The notes under the pieces are model-generated. The model was not told where the DNA came from. It made no database searches and saw only the letters and a program-made list of their open reading frames with translations. DNA of 19,134 bases from NCBI GenBank assembly GCA_900542245.1, contig UQMQ01000034.1, positions 1-19,134 of the forward strand, in the 5' to 3' direction. Source of the DNA: an uncultured Eubacteriales bacterium (lineage in GTDB: Bacteria; Bacillota; Clostridia; Peptostreptococcales; Anaerovoracaceae). Each line of letters opens with the position of its first letter. Within the stretch, counting starts at the first letter, position 1. This document shows, piece after piece, positions 1 through 6,357 of the stretch. The translations under genes and the position numbers were made by a program.

Positions 1-18
1 CCCTTCTTTCTATGAAAA

Positions 19-60
19 GCAGGTGCGGTTAAAGGCTGGACTGGATTCAGCCATACCTGC
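19..60 (+). promoter_or_regulatory. Nested hairpin, possible internally deleted cobalamin riboswitch
   Basis: The outer arms GCAGGT (19-24) and ACCTGC (55-60) pair perfectly, and the inner arms GGCTG (34-38) and CAGCC (48-52) pair inside them. The 3' part, GATTCAGCCATACCTGCC, resembles the B12 box at the 3' end of cobalamin riboswitches, and GCAGGTGC resembles their 5' end. The ~150 nt core that binds the ligand is missing, so a working riboswitch is unlikely. The identification is from remembered consensus only, and it may simply be an unrelated leader hairpin ahead of the regulator remnant at 141. Confidence 0.2.
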
Positions 61-104
61 CGGCGATACCGTCGGAAAACATACCGAACAGAGAGGGCCA
101 TATC

Positions 105-124
105 CTGTGTGAACAGACACACAG
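105..124 (+). other. Short perfect hairpin
   Basis: CTGTGTG (105-111) pairs perfectly with CACACAG (118-124) around a 6-nt loop, 17 nt upstream of the ATG at 141. There is no T-tract, so it is not a clear terminator. It may be part of the leader of the truncated regulator gene. Confidence 0.4.
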
Positions 125-140
125 AGAAAAAGGCTCCCAT

Positions 141-281
141 ATGTCTAAGCTTAACACAGAACTGATCCATGCGCTACAAAAAAAAGAATCGATCGAGGAG
201 GTTTTCGCTCTCGTTTTTGATTATGCAGGAAATATCATCCAGCGATATTTCTTCCGTTTGCTCAGATTCTTACAAAATTGA
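141..281 (+). pseudogene. N-terminal remnant of a PucR-like transcriptional regulator
   Basis: This 46-codon frame starts MSKLNTELIHALQKKESIEE and runs to about residue 33 in a style typical of the first helices of PucR/CdaR-type regulators, which are normally several hundred residues long. After the Asn-Ile-Ile at residues 31-33 the sequence no longer looks coding and soon meets TGA at 279-281. The break coincides with an inverted repeat at 228-251. The helix-turn-helix domain, normally C-terminal, is absent, so the fragment cannot bind DNA in the usual way. No strong ribosome site is visible. The family call rests on the N-terminal pattern only. Confidence 0.45.
228..251. repeat. Inverted repeat at a fragment junction
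   Basis: GAAATATC (229-236) and GATATTTC (244-251) are perfect inverted arms around a 7-nt centre. The repeat lies exactly where the PucR-like fragment stops making sense and just beyond the stop (262-264) of a minus-strand fragment. The same arms occur at 3582-3606. Confidence 0.5.
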
Positions 282-370
282 TATTCTTCCCTTGTGCGCT
301 GAATTTCGCTTCGTACTCGGTCAAAAAAGTGCGGGATTTTTCGGCGTAGCTGCCGACTTCCGCATGCCCG
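262..370 (-). pseudogene. C-terminal fragment of an unidentified protein
   Basis: Minus-strand reading gives an in-frame tail that includes GSYAEKSRTFLTEYEAKFSA and ends in Asn-Ile-Asn-Phe-Val-Arg-Ile followed by TGA (262-264). The composition (alternating charged and hydrophobic residues, sensible codons) looks like a genuine protein C-terminus. It is in a different frame from the ATPase fragment directly upstream and has no start of its own. I do not recognise the family. It is most likely a decayed gene end, or the ATPase remnant continued after a frameshift. Confidence 0.3.
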
Positions 371-544
371 CAAGAATTCGACATAGCTCATAGGGTAAAG
401 TGTCGTGAAATCAACCTTGCCAACCGGAAAGGAAAGCTGTTTTCGTAATGCGATACCGAGAAGTGAGCCTGCACATACAATGTGATACTCCGGTGCATTT
501 TCGCAAAAATATTTCAGCGAAGTGAGCACTCTTCCATTGTGCAC
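371..544 (-). pseudogene. Internal fragment of a DUF4143-type AAA ATPase
   Basis: The minus-strand frame contains LTSLKYFCENAPEYHIVCAG followed by Ser-Leu-Leu-Gly-Ile, then a phenylalanine-proline-rich segment and Tyr-Pro-Met-Ser-Tyr-Val-Glu-Phe-Leu. This order is characteristic of the COG1373 ATPases (AAA_14 plus DUF4143). Only about 55 residues around the sensor region remain. The Walker A and B part is missing upstream, where an in-frame TAA lies five codons before a GTG at 544. The C-terminal DUF4143 domain is missing downstream. Intact relatives are about 400 residues, so this is debris. Its function, if it had one, may have been toxin-antitoxin-like or accessory, but this is unknown. 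Confidence 0.65.
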
Positions 545-599
545 CGCCTCACGCTTTTACATATGTATTTCGCTTATATCTTCTGCAAAATCCATATTT

Positions 600-627
600 A
601 TAATACATTTTTTATGAATTATGTCAA
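600..627 (-). promoter_or_regulatory. Sigma-A type promoter reading into the ATPase remnant
   Basis: On the minus strand TTGACA (627-622) is followed after 16 nt by TATTAT (605-600) in an AT-rich stretch. The -35 box overlaps the last codons of the GNAT gene. It points only at broken gene pieces, so it may be a leftover promoter or a chance match. Confidence 0.4.
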
Positions 628-1152
628 TAGCGACTTCTCAAGGCACACAAGATGCACCCCTGCGATTCCGTTAAATTCGCAGTCCACAATGCCGATTTCT
701 TTATAGCCTAAGCGTGCATAGAGCCTGCGCGCCGCGGCGTTTTTCTCATTCGTGTCCATACGCAGGTACGGGCAGCCCTGCTCTAAGGCATGTTTTTCAT
801 AAAAGTCCACAAACGCGCTTCCGTATCCGCGTCCGCCGCTCTTCGGCTCAACTACAAGCGTATGCAGCACCATAATCTGATCTTCCGGGGCATCGCTGTA
901 TTCCCAATCCGCATTCGCGTACTCCGGCACCTGCACGCGGTTAATTCTTGCCGCCGCCTGCACCACGCCTTCATCTTCCAGCACAAACAGCTCGCCTGCG
1001 TGCAGGGCGTCTTCCGCGGTTGTCGCTGTAGGGTAAATTCCGCGCACCCAGCCGATGACTGTTCTGCCGCTCTCCTCTTCTGTAAGAATATGGTCGTAAA
1101 TCTGTGCAATCTGCGGAATGTCGTCTTTTGTTCCTTTTCTGAAGGTATACAT
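619..1152 (-). CDS. GNAT family N-acetyltransferase
   Basis: This 177-residue protein has the size and pattern of a complete GNAT acetyltransferase, which moves an acetyl group from acetyl-CoA to an amine. The acetyl-CoA pyrophosphate loop is visible as VVEPKSGGRGYGSAF at about residues 100-114 (the R/Q-x-x-G-x-G/A motif). It is followed by the usual NEKNAAARRLYARLGYKE segment of motif B (about 138-155). The N-terminus begins like other GNATs (FRKGTKDDIPQIAQIY). A GGGGG ribosome site lies 5 nt before the ATG. It starts 42 nt after the DUF4230 lipoprotein gene and probably shares its mRNA. The substrate cannot be told from sequence. Confidence 0.88.
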   Translation of the reverse strand: MYTFRKGTKDDIPQIAQIYDHILTEEESGRTVIGWVRGIYPTATTAEDALHAGELFVLEDEGVVQAAARINRVQVPEYANADWEYSDAPEDQIMVLHTLVVEPKSGGRGYGSAFVDFYEKHALEQGCPYLRMDTNEKNAAARRLYARLGYKEIGIVDCEFNGIAGVHLVCLEKSLLT

Positions 1153-1194
1153 AATTCCCCCGCTTTCTACATGTGAGACTATCCTGTCTGCTTT

Positions 1195-1785
1195 TTATTC
1201 GACTTCTTCCCACGCTACCGTGTATGTCTCGCCCAATGCTTCACCAACGCCTTTGATATAGCTTTCGAGCAGATTTTTCGCACGTTCTTGTGCTTGTCCG
1301 AGAAGGAGACTGTCCGCCTCTGCTGTTTTTTTCATCGTTTGCTGTGCTTTGGCAAGTGTCGCGGTTTTGTCCTCCGCGGTGATCTTTGTAAACCATCCGG
1401 TATCCGCCAAGATCGGCTGCATGCTGTCTGCATCAATGTCGGGATCACCCAGAACGGTCGCCGGTGGGATCTTGATCGTAACCACGCCCTTGCTGTCTGG
1501 GCTTGCGATCTCAAGCTTATTTACATCAATGCCAAGCTCTACGGTTCCGGTGTATTCTATCCACATTTTTTTATATCCGACGTCAATAATGTTAAACCAG
1601 CTTTTATTTTTTTCTTTGCTCAGCTCCGCAACATTATGGTAATATGCTTTCATTGTGGCAAGCTCCGCGACGTTTTGCGCTTTTGCCAGAGAAATTTCTT
1701 CCTTCGCGCTTCGACTGCAGCCGCAGAGCAGGAAAGCTGTCATCAGCACCGCGGCAAGCACAGATAAAATTTTTTTCTTTTTCAT
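1195..1785 (-). CDS. DUF4230 domain lipoprotein
   Basis: This 196-residue protein has a lipoprotein signal: four lysines, a hydrophobic stretch, and a lipobox Leu-Cys-Gly-Cys ending at Cys23. It should be lipid-anchored on the outer face of the membrane. The rest resembles DUF4230, with a conserved-looking segment KMWIEYTGTVELGIDVNKLE near residues 73-92 and a C-terminal helix ending Tyr-Thr-Val-Ala-Trp-Glu. The function of DUF4230 is unknown. The gene begins 13 nt after the stop of a second DUF4230 gene, so the pair is almost certainly one operon. The two share the same C-terminal pattern and are probably paralogues, one lipid-anchored and one membrane-spanning. Confidence 0.82.
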   Translation of the reverse strand: MKKKKILSVLAAVLMTAFLLCGCSRSAKEEISLAKAQNVAELATMKAYYHNVAELSKEKNKSWFNIIDVGYKKMWIEYTGTVELGIDVNKLEIASPDSKGVVTIKIPPATVLGDPDIDADSMQPILADTGWFTKITAEDKTATLAKAQQTMKKTAEADSLLLGQAQERAKNLLESYIKGVGEALGETYTVAWEEVE

Positions 1786-1798
1786 AATGCGCCCTCCC

Positions 1799-2359
1799 TT
1801 ATTCCCACACGATTTCGTAGTCTTCAGCCTCGGCGATCGGCATGATCAGTCCGGTCACTGCCTGCTTCAGATTATCCTCGGCAACACTGTACAGATTTTT
1901 ATCCGCTTTCACTTCTTTGACGACATCAACTTTGCAGGTTTTTATAACCGTCTTTAAATCAATATTGGCATCATCCGGCATGAAAGAAAACTGCTTTTCA
2001 TCCAAAACCGGCTGCTTGATTTGTATTTCCGGTAAGATCGGATGCACCGTCTTCGCTTCGTTGTCGATGTCGAAGGTCATTTTGCTCATATCCGCGGAAG
2101 CAGTTACCGTCGCTGCGTATTTGACGTAGTACAGATGCTTCCCGTCCTTGTTTTTGATATCAGCGACACCCTCATACGGAAATCTTGTAACATTGATATC
2201 GCTCACCGCTACGACCTTTTCCAATGTGCTGCTTGTAAGAATCACCGTATTCTGTCTGTTCTTTAGGAACGTCACCCCGACGACCGCGAGAACAACAATC
2301 AAAACGGCAAGCAAAATGGTCGCTTTGATCCTTGCAAATCCTCTTCTGTTTCTTAGCAT
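1799..2359 (-). CDS. DUF4230 domain membrane-anchored protein
   Basis: This 186-residue protein has a basic start (MLRNRRGFARIK) and one transmembrane helix at about residues 13-32, which should leave the remainder outside the cell. The extracytoplasmic part has the DUF4230 layout: a beta-rich stretch with LYYVKYAATVTASADMSKM near residues 76-94, and a C-terminal helical part ending EDYEIVWE, close to the end of the downstream lipoprotein. A GAGGT ribosome site lies 7 nt before the ATG. A strong terminator for the upstream reductase ends about 30 nt before the start, and no convincing promoter fits between, so expression may depend on readthrough or a weak promoter. Its role is unknown. Confidence 0.78.
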   Translation of the reverse strand: MLRNRRGFARIKATILLAVLIVVLAVVGVTFLKNRQNTVILTSSTLEKVVAVSDINVTRFPYEGVADIKNKDGKHLYYVKYAATVTASADMSKMTFDIDNEAKTVHPILPEIQIKQPVLDEKQFSFMPDDANIDLKTVIKTCKVDVVKEVKADKNLYSVAEDNLKQAVTGLIMPIAEAEDYEIVWE

Positions 2360-2391
2360 GATGTATACCTCGTTTCGTGCTGCTGTGAAAA

Positions 2392-2426
2392 GAAAGAGGC
2401 TGCCGTGTCATGCAGCAGCCTCTTTC
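2392..2426 (-). terminator. Rho-independent terminator of the aldo/keto reductase gene
   Basis: GAAAGAGGCTGC (2392-2403) pairs perfectly over 12 bp with GCAGCCTCTTTC (2415-2426) around an 11-nt loop. On the minus strand it is followed by TTTTC. It lies 35 nt beyond the reductase stop and just ahead of the DUF4230 pair. Confidence 0.85.
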
Positions 2427-2460
2427 CTATGTCCTATACCAATTGTCGTTTTTTATGTTC

Positions 2461-3555
2461 TTACGCTTCCTTCAGCTTCGCCGACAGCTTCGACAGATAG
2501 CCCGGGATGTCGATCTGCTGCGGACAGACTTCCTTACAGCTGCCGCAGGCGATGCAATCCCAAGGCTTCTTGCCCTTTTCTACGCCGCCGATCGCCATGC
2601 TCGTGTACCATGCCAATCCCTCCGGATTGAAGGTAATCTGATTATACTGATTGAGCATGTACGGAATATCGATGCCCTTCGGACAGTAGGTCGTGCAGTA
2701 ACGGCATGCGGTACACGGCACGCCTTCTGTCATCTTCTTCGCCTTTTCGAACAGCACTGCTTTTGCAGCGTCGTCCATCGGCGCGTCCGTCTCAAAAATG
2801 CGGATATTCTCCTGCATCTGCTCCAAATTTGACATCCCGGAGAGGATCGTAACAACACCCGGAATCGACTGCAGGAAACGAAAAGATGCTTCCGCGCCGC
2901 CTGCCGGCTCGACCAGCGTACCGCCTCTGAGCGGCTCCATGACGATAATCGGGATCTTCTTTTCGTTTAAGATTCTGACCTTCTCCTTGGCCTCCTGAAA
3001 ATCCCAGTCCAGCCAGTTGAGCTGAATCTGACAAAATTCGATGACATCCTCATATGCCGCGAGGAACCGCTTGAAGCACTCGATGCCGCCATGGTCGGAA
3101 TAGCCGAGGTGCTTGATGCGCCCCGCGGCTCGCTCGCTGACCAGATATTCCTTGACCCCGAATGCCGGATTCAGATAGTTTTCGATATTGTACTCACAGA
3201 CATTGTGGAATAAGTAAAAATCAAAATATTCGGTCTGCAGTTTTTCGAGTTGTTTGGCGAAAATCTCCTTGACCTTTGGGAAATTATTGCGGTCATAGCC
3301 CGGGAATTTTGTCGTCAAATGGAAGCTTTCGCGCGGATAGCGGCTGAGTGCCTCGCCGGTCACCAGCTCCGCGTTGCCGTCGTGATAGCCCCACGCCGTA
3401 TCGAAATAGTTGATGCCGTGCTTGTAGGCGTAATCGAACATTTCCAGTGCCGCCGCCTCGTCAATGTTCGCATTATCGTCGTCCACGACCGGAAGGCGCA
3501 TCGTACCCATGCCGAGCTGCGAAATCTTTTCTCCCTGAAAATCTGTATAAATCAT
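2461..3555 (-). CDS. Aldo/keto reductase with C-terminal 4Fe-4S ferredoxin domain
   Basis: This 364-residue protein joins a TIM-barrel aldo/keto reductase to a C-terminal dicluster ferredoxin-type domain. The catalytic set is visible: Asp52 and Tyr57 in YFDTAWGYHDG, Lys83 in LTTKFPG, and His117 in FYLFHN. Two cysteine clusters follow, Cys281/284/287/291 and Cys334/337/340/344, each ending Cys-Pro and spaced for [4Fe-4S] clusters. The family probably reduces or oxidises carbonyl compounds with electrons passed through the clusters; the substrate is unknown. I chose the ATG at 3555 because GGAGG precedes it by 6 nt and the family begins with similar residues. The frame stays open 34 codons further upstream, but that part is not conserved-looking. 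A terminator follows. Confidence 0.92.
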   Translation of the reverse strand: MIYTDFQGEKISQLGMGTMRLPVVDDDNANIDEAAALEMFDYAYKHGINYFDTAWGYHDGNAELVTGEALSRYPRESFHLTTKFPGYDRNNFPKVKEIFAKQLEKLQTEYFDFYLFHNVCEYNIENYLNPAFGVKEYLVSERAAGRIKHLGYSDHGGIECFKRFLAAYEDVIEFCQIQLNWLDWDFQEAKEKVRILNEKKIPIIVMEPLRGGTLVEPAGGAEASFRFLQSIPGVVTILSGMSNLEQMQENIRIFETDAPMDDAAKAVLFEKAKKMTEGVPCTACRYCTTYCPKGIDIPYMLNQYNQITFNPEGLAWYTSMAIGGVEKGKKPWDCIACGSCKEVCPQQIDIPGYLSKLSAKLKEA

Positions 3556-3581
3556 GCTGTTCCTCCGTTTTTTCTTATGTA

Positions 3582-3606
3582 GGAAATATCGCCATGCGAT
3601 ATTTCC
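3582..3606. repeat. Perfect 11-bp inverted repeat before the reductase gene
   Basis: GGAAATATCGC (3582-3592) and GCGATATTTCC (3596-3606) are perfect inverted arms with a 3-nt centre. They sit about 20 nt upstream of the reductase ribosome site. The repeat could be a regulator-binding palindrome or an mRNA hairpin in the leader. It shares its core arms with the repeat at 228-251. Confidence 0.6.
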
Positions 3607-3614
3607 GGAATATC

Positions 3615-3699
3615 GACAAAAGCACCTTGCGAAGCGCCTGCCATGCATGGCAGGCATGTGTGCAAAGGAATCGCAGGTTCCGTTTTACGCACTTTTGTC
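3615..3699. repeat. Nested palindrome cluster between the reductase and phosphoketolase genes
   Basis: A perfect 20-bp palindrome (3636-3655, centred on ATGCAT) lies inside CCTTGC...GCAAAGG arms, which lie inside GACAAAAG (3615-3622) and CTTTTGTC (3692-3699). The whole could fold as one long, interrupted stem. I see no T-tract or promoter boxes that would make it a plain terminator. It may be a transcript-processing or regulatory structure. Confidence 0.5.
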
Positions 3700-3888
3700 C
3701 TCATTGCTTTCTTTACCACCCGCGTGTGCCGCAGGCTGCGCGTCTGCGTATTTGCGCTCCTTTGCGCCCAAATCCTTTTTGCCTTGCCCGAAGCGTTTCT
3801 CAACACGCATAGGATCGCGATCAACCTTTGCGCCCAAGTCCTTTTCGCCTTGTCCGGAGCGTTTCTCCGCGTCTAGTGCCACTCCCAC
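3685..3888 (-). CDS. Possible small repeat-containing charged protein
   Basis: A 67-codon frame opens at a GTG (3888) overlapping the phosphoketolase stop in another frame. It is rich in Lys, Glu, Gly and Ala. It holds two 22-residue repeat units, EKRSGQGEKDLGAK and EKRFGQGKKDLGAK, and ends with a low-complexity charged tail. There is no good ribosome site, so translation would need coupling to phosphoketolase. The four base differences between the repeat copies are two silent and two amino-acid-changing, which neither proves nor excludes coding. I do not recognise a family. It could be a real small protein or open frame by chance. Confidence 0.3.
   Translation of the reverse strand: MGVALDAEKRSGQGEKDLGAKVDRDPMRVEKRFGQGKKDLGAKERKYADAQPAAHAGGKESNEDKSA
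3761..3867. repeat. Two direct repeat copies, 66 bp apart
   Basis: Copy A (3761-3801) and copy B (3827-3867) match at 37 of 41 bases. The 66-bp period is an exact multiple of three, so the repeat is in frame in the small minus-strand ORF that spans it. It looks like a local tandem duplication directly after the phosphoketolase stop. Confidence 0.75.
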
Positions 3889-6221
3889 GCAAGCACTTCC
3901 GGCAGATCCTGCCCGTACTCAGCGATGTAGTTCTTGTGTTTGACCAAAAGATCGTTCATTTCCTGATTCAGATGTCCGCCGCGGTTTCCAAGCTGCGGCA
4001 GATGCTTGAGCGCCTCCTTGACGAGGCTGAAGCGGTCGATATGGTTCTGCACGCGCATATCGAAGGCCGTCGTGATCGTGCCCTCTTCCAAATAGCCATG
4101 TACGAAGAAATTCTGTTCGTTGTGTCTGCCATGCGTCAGCTCGTGAATCAGCTTCGGATAGCCGTGGAAGGCAAAGACTACCGGTTTGTCCTTGGTGAAC
4201 AGCGAATCAAACTCCGCGTCGGTCAGTCCGTGCGGGTGCAGCATGTTCGACTGCAGCTTCATTAAATCTACCACATTGACGAAACGGATTTTCAGCTCCG
4301 GCATGTGATCCTTGAGGATCGTCGTCGCCGCCAGCGCCTCAACCGTCGGCGTATCACCGCAGCAGGCCATGACCAGATCCGGCTCCGCCTCCTGATCGGT
4401 GCTCGCCCAATCCCAGATGCCGACGCCCTGCGTGCAGTGCACCACAGCCTGATCCATGGTCAGCCACTGCATGCTCGGATGCTTGGATGCCACGATGACA
4501 TTGACGTAGTTCTTGCTCTGAATACAATGGTCGAAGCAGGACAGCAGGCAGTTCGCGTCCGGCGGCAGATACATGCGGACGACATCCGCTTTTTTGTTCG
4601 CCACATGATCGAGCATACCCGGGTCCTGATGGGTAAAACCGTTGTGGTCCTGCTGCCATACATTGGAGGTCAGAATCAGGTTCAGAGAAGCGATCTTCTG
4701 TCTCCATGGCAGCTGATTGCAGACCTTGAGCCACTTCGCGTGCTGGGAGACCATAGAGTCCACCACGCGAATAAAGGATTCGTAGCTCGCGAAGAAGCCA
4801 TGCCGTCCGGTGAGCAGATAGCCCTCCAGCCAGCCCTCGCACATGTGCTCGCTGAGATAGGCGTCCATGATGCGCCCTTCATGTGAAAGGTCCTCGTCGA
4901 ACTCATAAATTTCCCCTTGAAAATCTCTTTGATCGACTTCAAACGCCTTATATAGCCGATTGGATTTCGATTCATCCGGCCCGAAAATACGGAAATTACG
5001 ATTTTCGCGGTTGAGCACCATCACGTCTCTGACATAGGCGCCCAATTCCAGCATGTCCTGCGTCTTGACAGCGCCCGGCCGCGGCACCTCGACCGCGTAA
5101 TCTTTGAAATCCGGCACGCGCAGATCCCGCAGCAGCTTGCCGCCGTTGGTATGTGGGTTCGCGCTCATGCGGGCATCACCCTCCGGCGCCAGCTTTCGCA
5201 GTTCCGGGATCAGGCGGTAATCGTCGCCGAACAGTTCCTCCGGCCGGTAACTCCGCAGCCACGCCTCCAGCTGCGCCAGATGTTCTTCCTTTTCCATGCT
5301 GATCGGCACCTGGTGCGCGCGGAAGGTGCCCTCGATAACCTTACCGTCAACCGCTTTCGGTCCGGTCCATCCCTTCGGCGTCTCTAAAATGATCATCGGC
5401 CAAAACGGTCTTTCGGTCACGCCTTCTTCCCGCGCCTTGCGCTGAATCTCCTTGATCTCGGCAACGCACTGATCGACGACCTCTGCCATCTTTGCGTGCA
5501 TTTCCATCGGCTCGCTGCCGCTGACTACATAAGGCTTCCAGCCGCAGCCTTTAAAGAACCACTCCCGCTCCTGCGGTGAGATTCTCGCGAATACCGTCGG
5601 ATTACTGATCTTGTATCCGTTCAGATGCAGGATCGGCAGCACCGCGCCATCATGCTTCGCGCTCAAAAATTTATTAGAATGCCACGCCGTCGCCAGCGGA
5701 CCGGTCTCCGCCTCGCCATCGCCGACCACGCAGGCCGCGATCAGATCCGGATTGTCAAAAACCGCGCCGAACGCGTGCGCGAGCGAATAGCCCAGCTCTC
5801 CGCCCTCGTTGATGGAGCCCGGCGTTTCCGGCGCCACATGGCTGGAGATTCCGCCCGGGAACGAGAACTGCTTGCACAGCTTCGTCAACCCCTCCTTGTC
5901 CTGCCCGACGTTCGGATAAACCTCACTGTAGGTTCCCTCCAGATAGGCGTTGGAAACAAAGAAATTGCCGCCATGTCCCGGCCCCGAAAGCAGGATCATG
6001 TTCAAGTCATTTTCCTTGATGACGCGGTTCATATGCACATAGACAAAATTCTGTCCCGGCACCGTCCCCCAGTGGCCGACGATCTTTTTCTTGATGTGCT
6101 CTCTGCGCAAAGGCTCTCTCAAAAGCGGATTGTCCAGCAGATAAAGCTGCGCTGCGGACAAATAGTTTGCGGCACGCCAGTATGCGTCCATCTTCTGTAA
6201 ATAGTCTCTCGATACAGTCAT
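3873..6221 (-). CDS. xfp: Phosphoketolase (xylulose-5-phosphate/fructose-6-phosphate)
   Basis: This ~782-residue cytoplasmic enzyme splits xylulose 5-phosphate (and often fructose 6-phosphate) with phosphate to give acetyl phosphate plus an aldose phosphate, using thiamine diphosphate. Its length is normal for the family. Signature stretches are GHWGTVPGQNFVY (49-61), GPGHGG (80-85), GGELGYSLAHAFGAV (140-154) and the thiamine-binding GDGEAETGPLATAWH (167-181). Two ATGs lie in tandem at 6224 and 6221. AGGAGG is only 2 nt from the first and 5 nt from the second, so I prefer 6221. It lies 136 nt downstream of the CobW-like genes with no clear promoter or terminator between. A phosphoketolase route would feed acetate kinase and ATP formation. 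Confidence 0.97.
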   Translation of the reverse strand: MTVSRDYLQKMDAYWRAANYLSAAQLYLLDNPLLREPLRREHIKKKIVGHWGTVPGQNFVYVHMNRVIKENDLNMILLSGPGHGGNFFVSNAYLEGTYSEVYPNVGQDKEGLTKLCKQFSFPGGISSHVAPETPGSINEGGELGYSLAHAFGAVFDNPDLIAACVVGDGEAETGPLATAWHSNKFLSAKHDGAVLPILHLNGYKISNPTVFARISPQEREWFFKGCGWKPYVVSGSEPMEMHAKMAEVVDQCVAEIKEIQRKAREEGVTERPFWPMIILETPKGWTGPKAVDGKVIEGTFRAHQVPISMEKEEHLAQLEAWLRSYRPEELFGDDYRLIPELRKLAPEGDARMSANPHTNGGKLLRDLRVPDFKDYAVEVPRPGAVKTQDMLELGAYVRDVMVLNRENRNFRIFGPDESKSNRLYKAFEVDQRDFQGEIYEFDEDLSHEGRIMDAYLSEHMCEGWLEGYLLTGRHGFFASYESFIRVVDSMVSQHAKWLKVCNQLPWRQKIASLNLILTSNVWQQDHNGFTHQDPGMLDHVANKKADVVRMYLPPDANCLLSCFDHCIQSKNYVNVIVASKHPSMQWLTMDQAVVHCTQGVGIWDWASTDQEAEPDLVMACCGDTPTVEALAATTILKDHMPELKIRFVNVVDLMKLQSNMLHPHGLTDAEFDSLFTKDKPVVFAFHGYPKLIHELTHGRHNEQNFFVHGYLEEGTITTAFDMRVQNHIDRFSLVKEALKHLPQLGNRGGHLNQEMNDLLVKHKNYIAEYGQDLPEVLAWEWH

Positions 6222-6357
6222 CATTTCCTCCTATTCGGTCTTTTGGGTGATTGCTTCTTTTGCTTCCTTTTTTCGGAAAACAGATTCGCCGCGTTTTTTT
6301 GCTCGCCGCAGCCCTCTTTTTGCCTTACGGTCAGATGTGCCTGCTTCCGGCAGCATC

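Noticed and set aside
3556..3657. N-terminal extension of the aldo/keto reductase by 34 codons
   Set aside because: The extension crosses the palindromes, lacks a ribosome site and does not resemble family N-termini, while GGAGG sits correctly before the ATG at 3555.
6225..6357. Promoter or terminator between the CobW-like gene and phosphoketolase
   Set aside because: I found no convincing -35/-10 pair or hairpin with T-tract on the minus strand, so I leave the operon boundary open.
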